A DNA stretch of 64,000 nucleotides from Microbacterium salitolerans (GCF_019720895.1 NZ_JAHKSH010000002.1:124001-188000); one strand, 5' to 3'; numbered from the stretch's first letter, positions 7,543 through 16,531 are shown. Translations and numbers: made by a program. Notes: generated by a model not told the origin, from the sequence alone.

Positions 7543-8739
7543 TCAGCCATTCCGCGCCGTGGACGTCGGGCGGATGAGGGACCCGCAGACGGCGAGGAGA
7601 GCCGCGGCGACGAACGCGGTCTGCGCAGTCGCGACCTCGGAGACGGCGCCCAGGACGGTCGAGCCCGCTGCCTGCCCGAGGGCGATGACCAGGAACGCGA
7701 GCCCGACCCCGGTCGAGGGAGCGTCCGCGTAGACCTCGGTTCCCCAGATCAGGAGCACGCCGGTCAGTGAGATATAGGCGGCGCCGAACGTCGCCGCGGC
7801 GATCGAGGCGAGAACGACGTGGCCGGGGAACACGGCGAACAATCCCGTCGCGACCCCCATGATGAGCATGATCGTGTGCCATGTGAGCCTCATCCCGAGG
7901 CGGCGCGTGAGGTCGCCCGCTGCCGCTCCGAGCGCACCGAATGCGCCGAGAAGGATCCACGCCGCTGTTGACGCGGTGTCGCTCATTCCGCCGACGGTGA
8001 CCAGCACGTCGCGCCCGAATGTCCACACGGTCGAGCTGGAGATCCCCATGAGCGCAGCGGCAGCGATGAGCGGCCTGCTGCCCGTCGGCAGAAATGGGCG
8101 TGGGAGCAGTGTGCCCGATGCGCCGTGGCGGGAGCGGCGCACGGGGCCCGAGGGGACAGCGGCGGCGGCCCAGAGAGTCACTGCCGCGCAGAGGACGGCG
8201 AACACGAGCCACGCAGAGCGCCAGTGCTCCTGCGTGAGCAGTGCGATCGGCCCAGCTGTGGCCACGCCGACACCCGTGCCGGCATTGATCACCGTCTGCA
8301 CGCGGTTCCGTCGGGATCGCCTGACCGTGTGTGCAACGGCATGCGCCAGGGGTGGTGACGCCACTCCGGTGCTCGACCCCGCGATGACCACTCCGATCGT
8401 GAGGATGACGGTGTTCGGAGCCACCGCGATCATCAGGACGCCGATCGTGGCGATGACTCCTGCGCCGATCGAGAGGAGTCGGCCTCCGAACCGCGGTGAG
8501 AGGGCAGTGGAGAGGGCGATCGCCGCGCAGTACGACGCATAGGAGCCAGACGCGATCGCTCCCGCCATGGCGGCATCGAGTGCGAATTCCGAACGGAAGA
8601 CGGGCATGAACAGGCCGTACGCGAACCGGGCCAGGCCATAGCATGCGGCGATCAGTGAGAGTCCCGCCCCGGTGAGCCAGAGCGTTTCGCGTGGACTGAG
8701 CGATCCCGGTGCGTTGCTCTCGATCAGTGCGCCGCGCAT
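7543..8739 (-). CDS. MFS transporter (YbfB/YjiJ-like)
   Basis: A 398-residue integral membrane protein with 12 hydrophobic segments. The motif LARFAYGLFMPVFRSEFALD (about residues 34-53) and the following GSYASY are typical of the YbfB/YjiJ MFS branch. I chose ATG 8739 because GGAGG lies 7 nt upstream; an open frame reaching to 9048 runs antisense through the regulator and is not credible. It is divergent from a TetR gene with an operator-like palindrome between them, a common efflux-pump arrangement. Substrate unknown. Confidence 0.88.
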   Translation of the reverse strand: MRGALIESNAPGSLSPRETLWLTGAGLSLIAACYGLARFAYGLFMPVFRSEFALDAAMAGAIASGSYASYCAAIALSTALSPRFGGRLLSIGAGVIATIGVLMIAVAPNTVILTIGVVIAGSSTGVASPPLAHAVAHTVRRSRRNRVQTVINAGTGVGVATAGPIALLTQEHWRSAWLVFAVLCAAVTLWAAAAVPSGPVRRSRHGASGTLLPRPFLPTGSRPLIAAAALMGISSSTVWTFGRDVLVTVGGMSDTASTAAWILLGAFGALGAAAGDLTRRLGMRLTWHTIMLIMGVATGLFAVFPGHVVLASIAAATFGAAYISLTGVLLIWGTEVYADAPSTGVGLAFLVIALGQAAGSTVLGAVSEVATAQTAFVAAALLAVCGSLIRPTSTARNG

Positions 8740-8758
8740 CTGCATCCCTCCGCTGATC

Positions 8759-8794
8759 TCACAGACCTGTGAACTCCTCGTCAGCAAGTATACT
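8759..8794. promoter_or_regulatory. Palindromic operator and -10 box between MFS and TetR genes
   Basis: TCACAG-AC-CTGTGA (8759-8772) is a perfect 6-bp inverted repeat. It overlaps the -35 position for a good -10 box, TATACT (8789-8794), that faces the TetR gene. A further half-site CTGTGA follows at about 8798-8803. This fits repression of both divergent genes by the adjacent TetR protein. Confidence 0.6.
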
Positions 8795-8826
8795 GATCTG
8801 TGAAGTCGACGCGAGCTAGGAGCCAG

Positions 8827-9435
8827 ATGACACCGCTGGAAGAGCCTTCGGAAGTGCTGCGCGTCCCCGAGCTGACCACCGGGGCGCGACGCATCCTGGA
8901 CGTCGCGTCCGGCCTGTTCTACCGCCGCGGCATCCATGCGGTCGGGGTGGACGTGATCGCCGCCGAATCGGGCTACACGAAGCGCACGCTGTATGACCGA
9001 TTCGGGTCGAAGGAGGATCTCGTCACGGCGTACCTGCAGGCGCGCCACGAGCAGTGGTGGAAGCGCATGGAACGACGCCTCGCCGAGAAACCCGCGTCGC
9101 CCGTTCTCGCGTTCTTCGACTCCTATTTCGAGGATGCCGAACCATCAGGCCGCGGCTGCGCATTCATCAACGCCGCCGCTGAGCTGCCGGAGGACCATTC
9201 CGGCTATCAGGTCATCCGGGCCCATAAGCGGCTCGTTCGCCAGCGGCTGGGCGGTCTGATCCGCGCGTCGTGCCCCACTTCCGCCGACGCGGTCGCCGAC
9301 CAGGTGTTCCTGCTTCTGGAAGGGGCGATCGCGCACCGAGGCGTGGACGGCGACGACACCCTCGTCACGAGCGCGCGGCGCGCAATCCTGCGGATGCTTG
9401 AGCAGGACAGGGCGGAGGGTCTGCCCCCGGAGTGA
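8827..9435 (+). CDS. TetR/AcrR family regulator
   Basis: About 202 residues from ATG 8827, which is preceded by TAGGAG; a GTG at 8800, close to the expected transcript start, is an alternative giving 211 residues. The helix-turn-helix is VGVDVIAAESGYTKRTLYDR, followed by FGSKEDLVTAYL. The C-terminal half (FEDAEPSGRGCAFINAAAEL) resembles the YxaF/LmrA-type TetR group. It probably represses the divergent MFS gene and itself through the palindrome at 8759-8772. Confidence 0.88.
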   Translation: MTPLEEPSEVLRVPELTTGARRILDVASGLFYRRGIHAVGVDVIAAESGYTKRTLYDRFGSKEDLVTAYLQARHEQWWKRMERRLAEKPASPVLAFFDSYFEDAEPSGRGCAFINAAAELPEDHSGYQVIRAHKRLVRQRLGGLIRASCPTSADAVADQVFLLLEGAIAHRGVDGDDTLVTSARRAILRMLEQDRAEGLPPE

Positions 9436-9461
9436 TCAGCACGGCGCCCTCGTCGCCGGGC

Positions 9462-10046
9462 TCACTGTTCTGGCGGGCTGCCATGGGATCCGTGCGCGCG
9501 CCGATAGTGCATGGCGACGGCGCCGTTCGTCAGCGGGTCGGCCGAGACCAACTCGAGCCGACGCGTGCGGGGGAGCCCCTTCTGGTACAGCGTGGGCCCA
9601 TGTCCGGCGATCCGGGGATGGACCAGGAATCTGTACTCGTCGATCAGATCCAGACGATCCAACTCGACCGCGAGGTCGCCGCTGCCGAGGAGAACGCCTC
9701 TCGGCGTCGCGTCCTTCAGCCGCTGCACGCTGGTGCGGAGGTCGCCGGGGAGGTGGTGGCTGTTCGTCCACGGGAAGTTCTCGCGCGTGGACGACACGAC
9801 GTACTTCGGCTTCGTCTCCAACGTGGTCGCCCACGCGCGCGTCGACGGCGGCGCCGGCTGCTCGCCGCGGGCGACGGCAGGCCAGTAGCTCTCCATCATC
9901 TCGTAGGTGACACGGCCCCACAGCATCGCTCCGCAGTCCTCGAGGAGGCGGGTGAACAAGGCGTGTGTCTCGTCGTCGACGAGTCCCTCCTCGTGGTCGA
10001 CGCACCCGTCCAACGTGACGTTGATGCTGAAAGTCAGGAGTCCCAT
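9462..10046 (-). CDS. Dihydrofolate reductase family (RibD C-terminal) protein
   Basis: A 194-residue paralogue-like relative of the protein at 5.6-6.1 kb. Features are LLTFSINVTLDGCVDHEEG at the N-terminus, MLWGRVTYEMMESYWPAVA (about residues 40-58), VLLGSGDLAVELDRLDLIDE near 125-144, and a C-terminal LYQKGLPRTRRLELVSADPL. A reductase role is inferred from fold only. The ATG at 10046 has no clear Shine-Dalgarno. It is convergent with the TetR gene. Confidence 0.82.
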   Translation of the reverse strand: MGLLTFSINVTLDGCVDHEEGLVDDETHALFTRLLEDCGAMLWGRVTYEMMESYWPAVARGEQPAPPSTRAWATTLETKPKYVVSSTRENFPWTNSHHLPGDLRTSVQRLKDATPRGVLLGSGDLAVELDRLDLIDEYRFLVHPRIAGHGPTLYQKGLPRTRRLELVSADPLTNGAVAMHYRRAHGSHGSPPEQ

Positions 10047-10172
10047 GCGGCGAGAGTACGGTCGCGAGCAGATCCACGCCAGGAGTCGGCTTTCGACGGA
10101 ATGCCGGTGCGCCTGCCGTCGCCGCGCGGTTCGGCCGTGTCCGAGCGCGGCGATCCCGCTACGCTCGGCCCC

Positions 10173-10676
10173 GTGAGCATCCGCACGGCCGAGTCGACGG
10201 CGTCCTCGCTCGTCCAGGCTTCGCCGGGGCGAGCGTTCGAGCGATTCGTGAGTCACGCGTTTCGCCTGCGCGGTCGCGCGAGTCGCAGCGAGTACTGGTG
10301 GTGGATGCTCACGAACGTGGCGGTGCTCGGAGTCTGCCAGTTCGTGATGCCCGCCGTGATCTCGGGTCGGACACCGAATCCGACCCTGCACCTGGGGCCG
10401 TTCGGTTCCCTGTTCGCGGCAGACATCCGCCTCTTCACCGTCACCGCCACAGAGTCGCCGAGCTCCCCGCTCGCAGCGTTCTTCCTCATCTGCGCGGGCA
10501 TCTGGATGGTCGCCACACTGATCCCCGGGGTCACCGTCCTCGTTCGACGACTGCATGACTCGAACATGTCGGGCTGGTGGGCGCTTCTCGTCGCCCTCCC
10601 GATCGGATCATTCCTCCTCTTGGCCTTCGCGATGCGCGGACCGCGTCCGGAAGGCGCCCGGTTCGACGCGGAATGA
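10173..10676 (+). CDS. DUF805 membrane protein
   Basis: A 167-residue membrane protein. The DUF805 signatures are present: FRLRGRASRSEYWWWMLTNV (about residues 31-50) before the first membrane helix, and VTVLVRRLHDSNMSGWWALL near residues 123-142. Four hydrophobic helices can be seen. Function is unknown in the family. The GTG start at 10173 is the last one before the conserved region. Confidence 0.8.
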   Translation: MSIRTAESTASSLVQASPGRAFERFVSHAFRLRGRASRSEYWWWMLTNVAVLGVCQFVMPAVISGRTPNPTLHLGPFGSLFAADIRLFTVTATESPSSPLAAFFLICAGIWMVATLIPGVTVLVRRLHDSNMSGWWALLVALPIGSFLLLAFAMRGPRPEGARFDAE

Positions 10677-10768
10677 TCGACGACCCGCTCGGGTGGGCGC
10701 CTCCCTCATCGTCGGAATCGCTGACACCGCGCTCGTCGCGGCACCGACGACGTTGAGAGAATGCCCAC

Positions 10769-11545
10769 ATGAGAGATGCGTTCGACGACCTCGTGGCGGT
10801 CGGTGAGTCCGTCGACGTCTCCGGGTGGGACTTCAGCTGGCTCGAGGGGCGCGCCACGGAGGAGCGTCCCCCGTGGGGCTACGCACGTCGGCTCTCCGAA
10901 CGGCTCGGCCGCGCCGCGGCGAGTCTCGATCTCCAGACGGGCGGCGGCGAGGTCCTGTCGGAGGCGGCGGCGTTCCCGCCCACGGCCGTCGCGACGGAAT
11001 CATGGCCGCCGAATGTCGTCAGGGCCACTCGCCTGCTGCACCCGCGCGGCGTCGCCGTGGTCGCGGTCGAGAGCGATCCGCCGCTTCCCTTCGCGGACGG
11101 CGGGTTCGACCTCGTCACCAGTCGGCACCCGGCGACGATCCGCTGGGAGGAGATCGCGCGGGTCCTCCGGCCCGGCGGCACCTACTTCGCCCAGCACGTC
11201 GGTCCGGCGAGCGTGTTCGAGCTGATCGAGTTCCTGCTCGGCCCGCAGCCCGAGGCGCGCCGTGGACGCCACCCGGACGACGAGACGGCGGCAGCGGAAG
11301 CAGCCGGCCTGGAGATCATCGACCTCCAGACCGCCCGGCTGCGCATCGAGATCCGCGACGTCGCGGCCGCGGTGTATCTGCTGCGCAAGGTGCCGTGGTG
11401 GGTGCCGGGATTCACCGTGGCTCGGCACCGCGACCGACTGCGCGAGCTCCACGACGTCATCGAGCGCGACGGCGCGTTCGTCGCGCACTCCACCCGCCAT
11501 CTCATCGACGCCCGCAAGCCGGGTTCCGGTCGTCTGCCATCATGA
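10769..11545 (+). CDS. Class I SAM-dependent methyltransferase
   Basis: A 258-residue methyltransferase. Motif I is degenerate but recognisable (LDLQTGGGEVL, about residues 53-63). The post-II region reads LPFADGGFDLVTSRH and motif III-like EIARVLRPGGTYFAQHVG (about 131-148). The substrate is unknown. ATG at 10769. The next gene, an acetyltransferase, starts 4 nt after its stop, so they probably form a short operon. Confidence 0.85.
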   Translation: MRDAFDDLVAVGESVDVSGWDFSWLEGRATEERPPWGYARRLSERLGRAAASLDLQTGGGEVLSEAAAFPPTAVATESWPPNVVRATRLLHPRGVAVVAVESDPPLPFADGGFDLVTSRHPATIRWEEIARVLRPGGTYFAQHVGPASVFELIEFLLGPQPEARRGRHPDDETAAAEAAGLEIIDLQTARLRIEIRDVAAAVYLLRKVPWWVPGFTVARHRDRLRELHDVIERDGAFVAHSTRHLIDARKPGSGRLPS

Positions 11546-11549
11546 CGAC

Positions 11550-12098
11550 ATGACCCTGGCGACCCCGACGCTCGAGACAGATCGGCTGCGACTCCGTCCG
11601 TTCACGGAGGCGGACGCCGATGACATCTTCGCTCTGCAGAGCGATGCCGACGTGCTTCGCTACTGGGACTCTCCGCCGTGGACGGACCGGAGCTCGGTCG
11701 CGCGATTCATGGCCCGCTGTCGCCAGTTCGCGGAAGACGGCAGCGGTGCCCGCGTGGTCATCGAACAGGCTCGTGACCACACATTCCTCGGCTGGTGCAC
11801 ATTCAACGACTGGAATCCGGTCTTCCGAAGTGCATCGCTGGGCTACTGTCTTCGCGCGGCGGCATGGGGCCGCGGGTACGCGACAGAGGCGGCAGGAGCG
11901 CTGCTCGGGTGGGCGTTCGAAACGCTCGATCTCAATCGCGTCCAGGCGGAGGCGGATACGCGCAACGCGGCGTCGGCGCGCGTGCTCGAGAAGCTCGGTT
12001 TCGTGCGCGAAGGCACGCTGCGCGAGGACTGCATCGTGAACGGCGACGTGTCCGACTCCTGGGTGTACGGCCTGCTCAGACGTGACTGGACGGGTTGA
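11550..12098 (+). CDS. GNAT family N-acetyltransferase (RimJ/RimL-like)
   Basis: A 182-residue GNAT protein. The start LETDRLRLRPFTEADADDIF is the hallmark of the RimJ/RimL/YdaF branch. The acetyl-CoA binding region is AAWGRGYATEAAGALLGWAF (about residues 107-126), followed by NAASARVLEKLGFVREGTLR (about 140-159). Substrate (protein N-terminus, antibiotic or small amine) cannot be told. It follows the methyltransferase gene with a 4-nt gap. Confidence 0.9.
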   Translation: MTLATPTLETDRLRLRPFTEADADDIFALQSDADVLRYWDSPPWTDRSSVARFMARCRQFAEDGSGARVVIEQARDHTFLGWCTFNDWNPVFRSASLGYCLRAAAWGRGYATEAAGALLGWAFETLDLNRVQAEADTRNAASARVLEKLGFVREGTLREDCIVNGDVSDSWVYGLLRRDWTG

Positions 12099-12255
12099 AC
12101 GCGCGACCGCGGCCCGACACCGATCTTCGCGGATCCGCACGCGCCGGCGAAGAACGGAGTCGATGCGGATGGTCGGTCATACGGTATTCGCGCTCCGCGA
12201 GTAGGATTCGCTGAGTCGCCCACCGAGGGCGTGGAGGACGGCCGAGAGGTGGACG

Positions 12256-13008
12256 ATGGAACTGTCGCGTCGACGACTGGTGGCTGCAGCCATCGCTGTC
12301 CCTGCTCTCGCCCTGGCTGGGCCGTTCGTGAGCCAGACACCGGCGCACGCGATCACATGGGGGCGCACGCTTCGGCGAGGGATGTCGGGCAAGGACGTGC
12401 GCGAGCTGCAGATCCGCGTCGCGGGGTGGACCGCGCGCGACGAGGTGATCACCATCGATCGCCAGTTCGGCCCGGCAACGTATCGCGCGCTGCGTCGGTT
12501 CCAGAGCGCCTACGGCCTCACGGCAGATGGCGTAGCCGGATCGAGGACCTTCGCTGCGCTCGACGCGCTGACCTCGAGCAATGGGTCGACGAAGAACTTC
12601 ACGTGGCGTGAGTTCTACTCGCCGGACGTGCGGGACTTCACTGGCAGCGATGTGGCGTCACGGGCGCAGGTGAAGGCGAACGTCCGGCACCTGATGTACA
12701 AACTGGAGGCGCTGCGCCGGAAGCTGGGTAATCAGCCCGTGCGCATCAACTCCGCGTTCCGGTCCACCGCGATCAACAGGTCGGTAGGCGGCGTCGGCGA
12801 CAGTCAGCATCTCTACGGCAGGGCCGCCGACATCAGCGTGACGAATCGCTCGGTCAGCACGGTGATCGAGAAGGCCCGCACCTGCGGCTTCCCGGGGATC
12901 ATCAGGTACTCGGGACACACGCATGTCGACACAGGGTTCTGGTTCCGGCAGCTCTCCGCGCAGGAGGCGAGCCGGCAGCAAGGCCAGTCGGCCGTCGCAC
13001 ACTGCTGA
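12256..13008 (+). CDS. Exported D-Ala-D-Ala carboxypeptidase (peptidoglycan-binding plus peptidase M15)
   Basis: A 250-residue secreted cell-wall enzyme. The N-terminus has SRRRLV then a hydrophobic stretch and AHA before ITW, a probable Tat-type signal peptide. A PG_binding_1 domain lies at about residues 38-95 (GMSGKDVRELQIRVAGW, FGPATYRALRRFQSAYGLTA). The peptidase M15A domain follows, with the zinc motif SQHLYGRAADI (His and Asp) and SGHTHVDTGFW (second His). This two-domain order matches the Streptomyces Zn D-Ala-D-Ala carboxypeptidase family. ATG at 12256 with GAGGTGG upstream. Confidence 0.9.
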   Translation: MELSRRRLVAAAIAVPALALAGPFVSQTPAHAITWGRTLRRGMSGKDVRELQIRVAGWTARDEVITIDRQFGPATYRALRRFQSAYGLTADGVAGSRTFAALDALTSSNGSTKNFTWREFYSPDVRDFTGSDVASRAQVKANVRHLMYKLEALRRKLGNQPVRINSAFRSTAINRSVGGVGDSQHLYGRAADISVTNRSVSTVIEKARTCGFPGIIRYSGHTHVDTGFWFRQLSAQEASRQQGQSAVAHC

Positions 13009-13064
13009 GGCGCACTGCACGTCGACCCCTCCCGTGTTCGCGCCTCTTCGTGTTGACTGACCGC

Positions 13065-14174
13065 ATGACCGCACAGCTCCTGTCCATCGGCACGGCCGTC
13101 CCCTCCGCCGCGCTGTCGCAGCGGGCGACCCGCGACTTCTTCCGGGAACAGCCGGCGGTCGACCGGCTCACCGCGCGACTCATCGGGGCGGCCTTCGACC
13201 AGTCGGCGATCGACACCCGCTACTCGGTGATCGGCAGCATCGGCGAGGGCGGTTCGCGCTTCACGGATGACGAGCAGCACCTCCGCACCCCGAGCACGGG
13301 GGAGCGCAACGCGCTCTATCGTGCCGAGGCTCCGCCGCTTTCGCTCGCCGCCGCCCGTGACGCCCTCGATCGCGCTGATCGCGATCCGAGCGACGTCACG
13401 CACGTCGTCACGGCCTCCTGCACCGGGTTCTTCGCGCCCGGCCCCGACTATCTCCTCGTCACGCAGCTCGGCATCCCGACGACGGCGGAGCGCTATCACA
13501 TCGGGTTCATGGGCTGCGCTGCCGGGTTCCCCGCGCTGCGCACCGCGGCGCGCATCTGCGCCGCACAGCCGGGCGCCGTCGTGCTCGTCGTGTGCACAGA
13601 GCTGTGCTCCCTGCATATCCGCTCGTCTCGCGATCCCGAGCAGATCGTCGCGTCGGCCGTGTTCGGCGACGGCGCGGGTGCGGCGATCGTGGCGTCCGAC
13701 GAGCGACCGGCGTCCGGACCGTTCTTCGACATCGGAGCCTTCACGACGAACATCACATCAGAGGGCGCGGAGGACATGGACTGGACGATCGGCGATCACG
13801 GATTCGAGATGCGTCTCACCGCGCAGGTGCCGCGCATCATCGGTCGCGAGATCGACGGCGTCGTGACGCGCATGCTGGGCGACGGCGTGGATCCCCTCAC
13901 GTCCGTCGACGCGTGGGGTGTGCATCCGGGAGGACGCAGCGTGCTCGACCAGGTGCAGAGCGGCCTCGGCCTGCCCGACGCGGCGATGACGCCGTCCCGG
14001 GATGTCCTGCGCGAGTACGGGAACATGTCGAGTGCGACGATCCTGTTCATCCTGCAGCGGATCCTCGCGGATGACTCCCTGCCGGACGGCGCGCGGGTCG
14101 CCGGCCTGTGCTTCGGTCCCGGCCTCACCGTGGAGACGGTCGCTCTCACACGAAACGCCCCTGCGGCCGCATGA
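13065..14174 (+). CDS. Type III polyketide synthase (chalcone/stilbene synthase family)
   Basis: A 369-residue homodimeric ketosynthase that would extend an acyl-CoA starter with malonyl-CoA. The active-site Cys is in YHIGFMGCAAGFPALRTA (about residue 151). The catalytic His is in AWGVHPGGRSVLDQVQ and the Asn in LREYGNMSSATILFIL, giving a complete Cys-His-Asn triad. ATG 13065 fits the family N-terminus; an in-frame GTG lies 15 nt upstream. Its stop overlaps the next start (ATGA). Followed by a methyltransferase and a flavin hydroxylase, it has the same gene order of activities as the Streptomyces srsABC phenolic-lipid operon. Confidence 0.92.
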   Translation: MTAQLLSIGTAVPSAALSQRATRDFFREQPAVDRLTARLIGAAFDQSAIDTRYSVIGSIGEGGSRFTDDEQHLRTPSTGERNALYRAEAPPLSLAAARDALDRADRDPSDVTHVVTASCTGFFAPGPDYLLVTQLGIPTTAERYHIGFMGCAAGFPALRTAARICAAQPGAVVLVVCTELCSLHIRSSRDPEQIVASAVFGDGAGAAIVASDERPASGPFFDIGAFTTNITSEGAEDMDWTIGDHGFEMRLTAQVPRIIGREIDGVVTRMLGDGVDPLTSVDAWGVHPGGRSVLDQVQSGLGLPDAAMTPSRDVLREYGNMSSATILFILQRILADDSLPDGARVAGLCFGPGLTVETVALTRNAPAAA

Positions 14175-14875
14175 CCCTCTCGGTGCGGGCTGAGGAGCTC
14201 ACCGAGCTGATGGACGACCCGGACGCCGATCCGGACCGCCTCCGTCGCACCCTGCAGCGATTCGACACGGTGAACCGGACCGTCGGGTGCTGGCGGCGTG
14301 TCTACCGCTCGCACCTGCGGCCCGTTCTCGCACGGCTCGATCGGCCCGCGCGGATCCTCGATATCGGCAGCGGCGGTGGGGACGTGCTGCGTCGTCTCGT
14401 CCGGCGCGCGCGGAGCGATGGATTCGTGACGACTGGGGTGGGCATCGATCCCGATCCCCGCGCACTCGCCGTCGCACGCGCCGCCGAGGAGGTGACGGGA
14501 CTCGAATTCCGGGAGGCATGGGCGGGTGATTTCGTCGCGGCGGGCGAGCGCTTCGACGTCGTCGTGTCGAACCATCTGCTGCATCACCTGCGCGGACGAG
14601 AGCTCGAGGGGATGCTCCGCGATTCCTCGGCGCTCGCCGTGGGGATCAGCGTGCACTCCGACATCGCGCGCGGGCGACTCGCCTACGCGGGGTTCTCGGT
14701 CGGCGCGGCCGTGGTGGCGCCCGGCACGTTCCTGCGAGTGGACGGCCTCCGCAGCATCCGGCGCAGCTTCACCCCGGGGGAGCTCGCCGCGCGCCTTCCG
14801 CCCGACTGGCGCGTCGAGCGGGTGAACAGGTTCCGCCTGCTCGCGGTGCACCGCGCACCGTACGTGGACCAGTGA
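14171..14875 (+). CDS. Class I SAM methyltransferase in the type III PKS operon
   Basis: A 234-residue methyltransferase. Motif I is ARILDIGSGGGDVLRRLV (about residues 57-74), and FDVVVSNHLLHHLRG is at about 128-142. The N-terminal TELMDDPDADPDRLRRTL and VNRTVGCWRRVYRSHLRPVL are typical of the methyltransferases found next to actinobacterial type III PKS genes. It probably methylates the polyketide phenol, as SrsB does, but regiochemistry cannot be inferred. It overlaps its neighbours by 4 nt on both sides. Confidence 0.88.
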   Translation: MTLSVRAEELTELMDDPDADPDRLRRTLQRFDTVNRTVGCWRRVYRSHLRPVLARLDRPARILDIGSGGGDVLRRLVRRARSDGFVTTGVGIDPDPRALAVARAAEEVTGLEFREAWAGDFVAAGERFDVVVSNHLLHHLRGRELEGMLRDSSALAVGISVHSDIARGRLAYAGFSVGAAVVAPGTFLRVDGLRSIRRSFTPGELAARLPPDWRVERVNRFRLLAVHRAPYVDQ

Positions 14876-16023
14876 CCGAGGTCATCGTCGTCGGCGCGGG
14901 GCCGGCGGGCCTCGGCCTGACGGCGGAGCTGCGACGGCACGGGGTCGACGTCGTGCTGCTCGAGCAGCGCACGCAGCGGAGGCCGGGATCGCGCGCGATC
15001 GGCGTGCATCCGCCGGCGCTCGCTGCCCTGGAGCCGTCGGGCGTCACCGATCGCCTCCTCGCCGACGCGGTCAGGATCCGGCGCGGCATCGCCGTGTGCG
15101 CCGGGCGCCAGCTGGGCGAAGTGCGCTTCGACGGGCGCGCGGGACGATACGCGTTCGTCGCCTCCGTTCCGCAGGCCGTCACCGAGGCGGCGCTGGCGGC
15201 CGGCGCGCCCGAGCCGTTCTGGGGAGCGGAAGCCCATCGCGTCGTCGATGACGGAGACGGCGTCCGCGTGCAGTGCCATACGCAGCGCGGCGAGATCGAG
15301 TTCCGCGCGCTCGCCGTCGTCATCGCCGCTGGTGCGGCGGGGCGCGCGCTCGCCGGACCCATCGCCCGGCCGCATGGCGGGCCCTACGGTGATCGCTACC
15401 TCATGACGGATCTTCCAGACGCTCCCGGCCTCCCCGCCGACACGGCGATCCTCACGCTCGATCGCGCGGGCATCGTGGAGTCATTCCCCCTGCCGCGCGG
15501 GGGCCGGCGACTTGTGGCATGGGACCGTTCGCCGCCCGGCGGCGACTCTGGGCCGGCGCGCGTCGAGCGCCTGCGGCGTGCCGTCGCCGAGAGGACAGGG
15601 GACGAGGCGCTCGCCGGGCGCATTCAGGAGGCGACATCCTTCGGGATTCGCCGCGTGCTGCTCAGACGCCTGCGGCGGGGCCGCGTGCTCGCGATCGGCG
15701 ACGCCGCTCACGAGGTGAGCCCCATCGGCGGGCAGGGCATGAATCTCGGGCTCCTGGACGCCGTCACGCTGGCTCCGCAGCTGACGAGCTGGCTGCGCGA
15801 TCCGGACGCGGACGAAGGGCTCGACCAATGGGAGCGCAGTCGGCTGCTGTCCGCCCGCACCGCGGCACGACTCGCGAGCCTCAACACCGCGATCGGCCGG
15901 GCGCGCAGTGCCCCGGCGCATGCGGCGGCGAGCGGCGGAGTCCGCTGGGCGGCACGATCGCCGCTCGCTCGCGTGGCGGCGCGCGCCTACACGATGGGCT
16001 TCGATCGCTCCGCGCTCAGTTGA
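14872..16023 (+). CDS. FAD-dependent monooxygenase/hydroxylase in the type III PKS operon
   Basis: A 383-residue flavoprotein of the p-hydroxybenzoate-hydroxylase/UbiH type. The FAD-binding Rossmann motif VIVVGAGPAGLGLTAELRRH is at residues 4-23, and the second FAD motif GRVLAIGDAAHEVSPIGGQG (with GD and the P-x-x-G-x-G) is near residue 270. It would oxidise the phenolic product of the upstream PKS, possibly to a quinone, by analogy with SrsC. Start GTG at 14872 overlaps the methyltransferase stop. The last 8 bases overlap the convergent tspO gene. Confidence 0.88.
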   Translation: MTEVIVVGAGPAGLGLTAELRRHGVDVVLLEQRTQRRPGSRAIGVHPPALAALEPSGVTDRLLADAVRIRRGIAVCAGRQLGEVRFDGRAGRYAFVASVPQAVTEAALAAGAPEPFWGAEAHRVVDDGDGVRVQCHTQRGEIEFRALAVVIAAGAAGRALAGPIARPHGGPYGDRYLMTDLPDAPGLPADTAILTLDRAGIVESFPLPRGGRRLVAWDRSPPGGDSGPARVERLRRAVAERTGDEALAGRIQEATSFGIRRVLLRRLRRGRVLAIGDAAHEVSPIGGQGMNLGLLDAVTLAPQLTSWLRDPDADEGLDQWERSRLLSARTAARLASLNTAIGRARSAPAHAAASGGVRWAARSPLARVAARAYTMGFDRSALS

Positions 16024-16531
16024 GTGCGATGATGCCCATGTTGAGGGTCGACGCGAAGAGGATCCACACCAGGTACGGGGCAAGCAGGAGCGTCGCGATC
16101 TTCGAGCGTCGAGTGGCGAGGGCCATCAGCCAGATCACCGCCACGATGAGCGCGACCATCACGGCGAGGGCGAGCCACCATGCCGTCTCCCCGATGAGCG
16201 GGTAGCCCGCGAAGAAGATCGGCGTCCACGCGGCGTTCAGGGCGAGCTGCACGATGTACACGGTGAGTACGCCGTCCCAGCTGCGCTTCTCGCGTACGAC
16301 GATGGCGCGCCACAGCAGGAAGCCGGCCGCGGCGATGAGCAGGTAGAGCACCGTCCACGCCGGACCGAACACTCCGCCCGGCGGGTTCCACGGCACCTTC
16401 TCGGCATCGGCATACCAGCCGTCGACGTTCGGCGCGGTCGCCAGGGAACCGCCCGCCGCGATTCCGGCGACGGCGAGCAGCAGGACGACGGCGACGAGGA
16501 TCTGCACGGCCGGTGAGTTCGAGCGTTTCAT
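16016..16531 (-). CDS. tspO: TspO/MBR family membrane protein
   Basis: A 171-residue tryptophan-rich membrane protein with five hydrophobic helices, the family fold. The signature GVFGPAWTVLYLLIAAAG (WxxxLY) and WNPPGG lie at about residues 50-75, and ALNAAWTPIFF near 110-120. Bacterial TspO binds porphyrins and acts in stress and pigment regulation. Placement beside a carotenoid operon and 10 kb from ferrochelatase is suggestive. ATG at 16531. The region 16532-16823 upstream holds no supported gene. Confidence 0.92.
   Translation of the reverse strand: MKRSNSPAVQILVAVVLLLAVAGIAAGGSLATAPNVDGWYADAEKVPWNPPGGVFGPAWTVLYLLIAAAGFLLWRAIVVREKRSWDGVLTVYIVQLALNAAWTPIFFAGYPLIGETAWWLALAVMVALIVAVIWLMALATRRSKIATLLLAPYLVWILFASTLNMGIIALN

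Noticed and set aside
7543-9048. MFS gene start at 9048
   Set aside because: The extra N-terminus is antisense to the TetR gene; ATG 8739 has a Shine-Dalgarno and fits the family.
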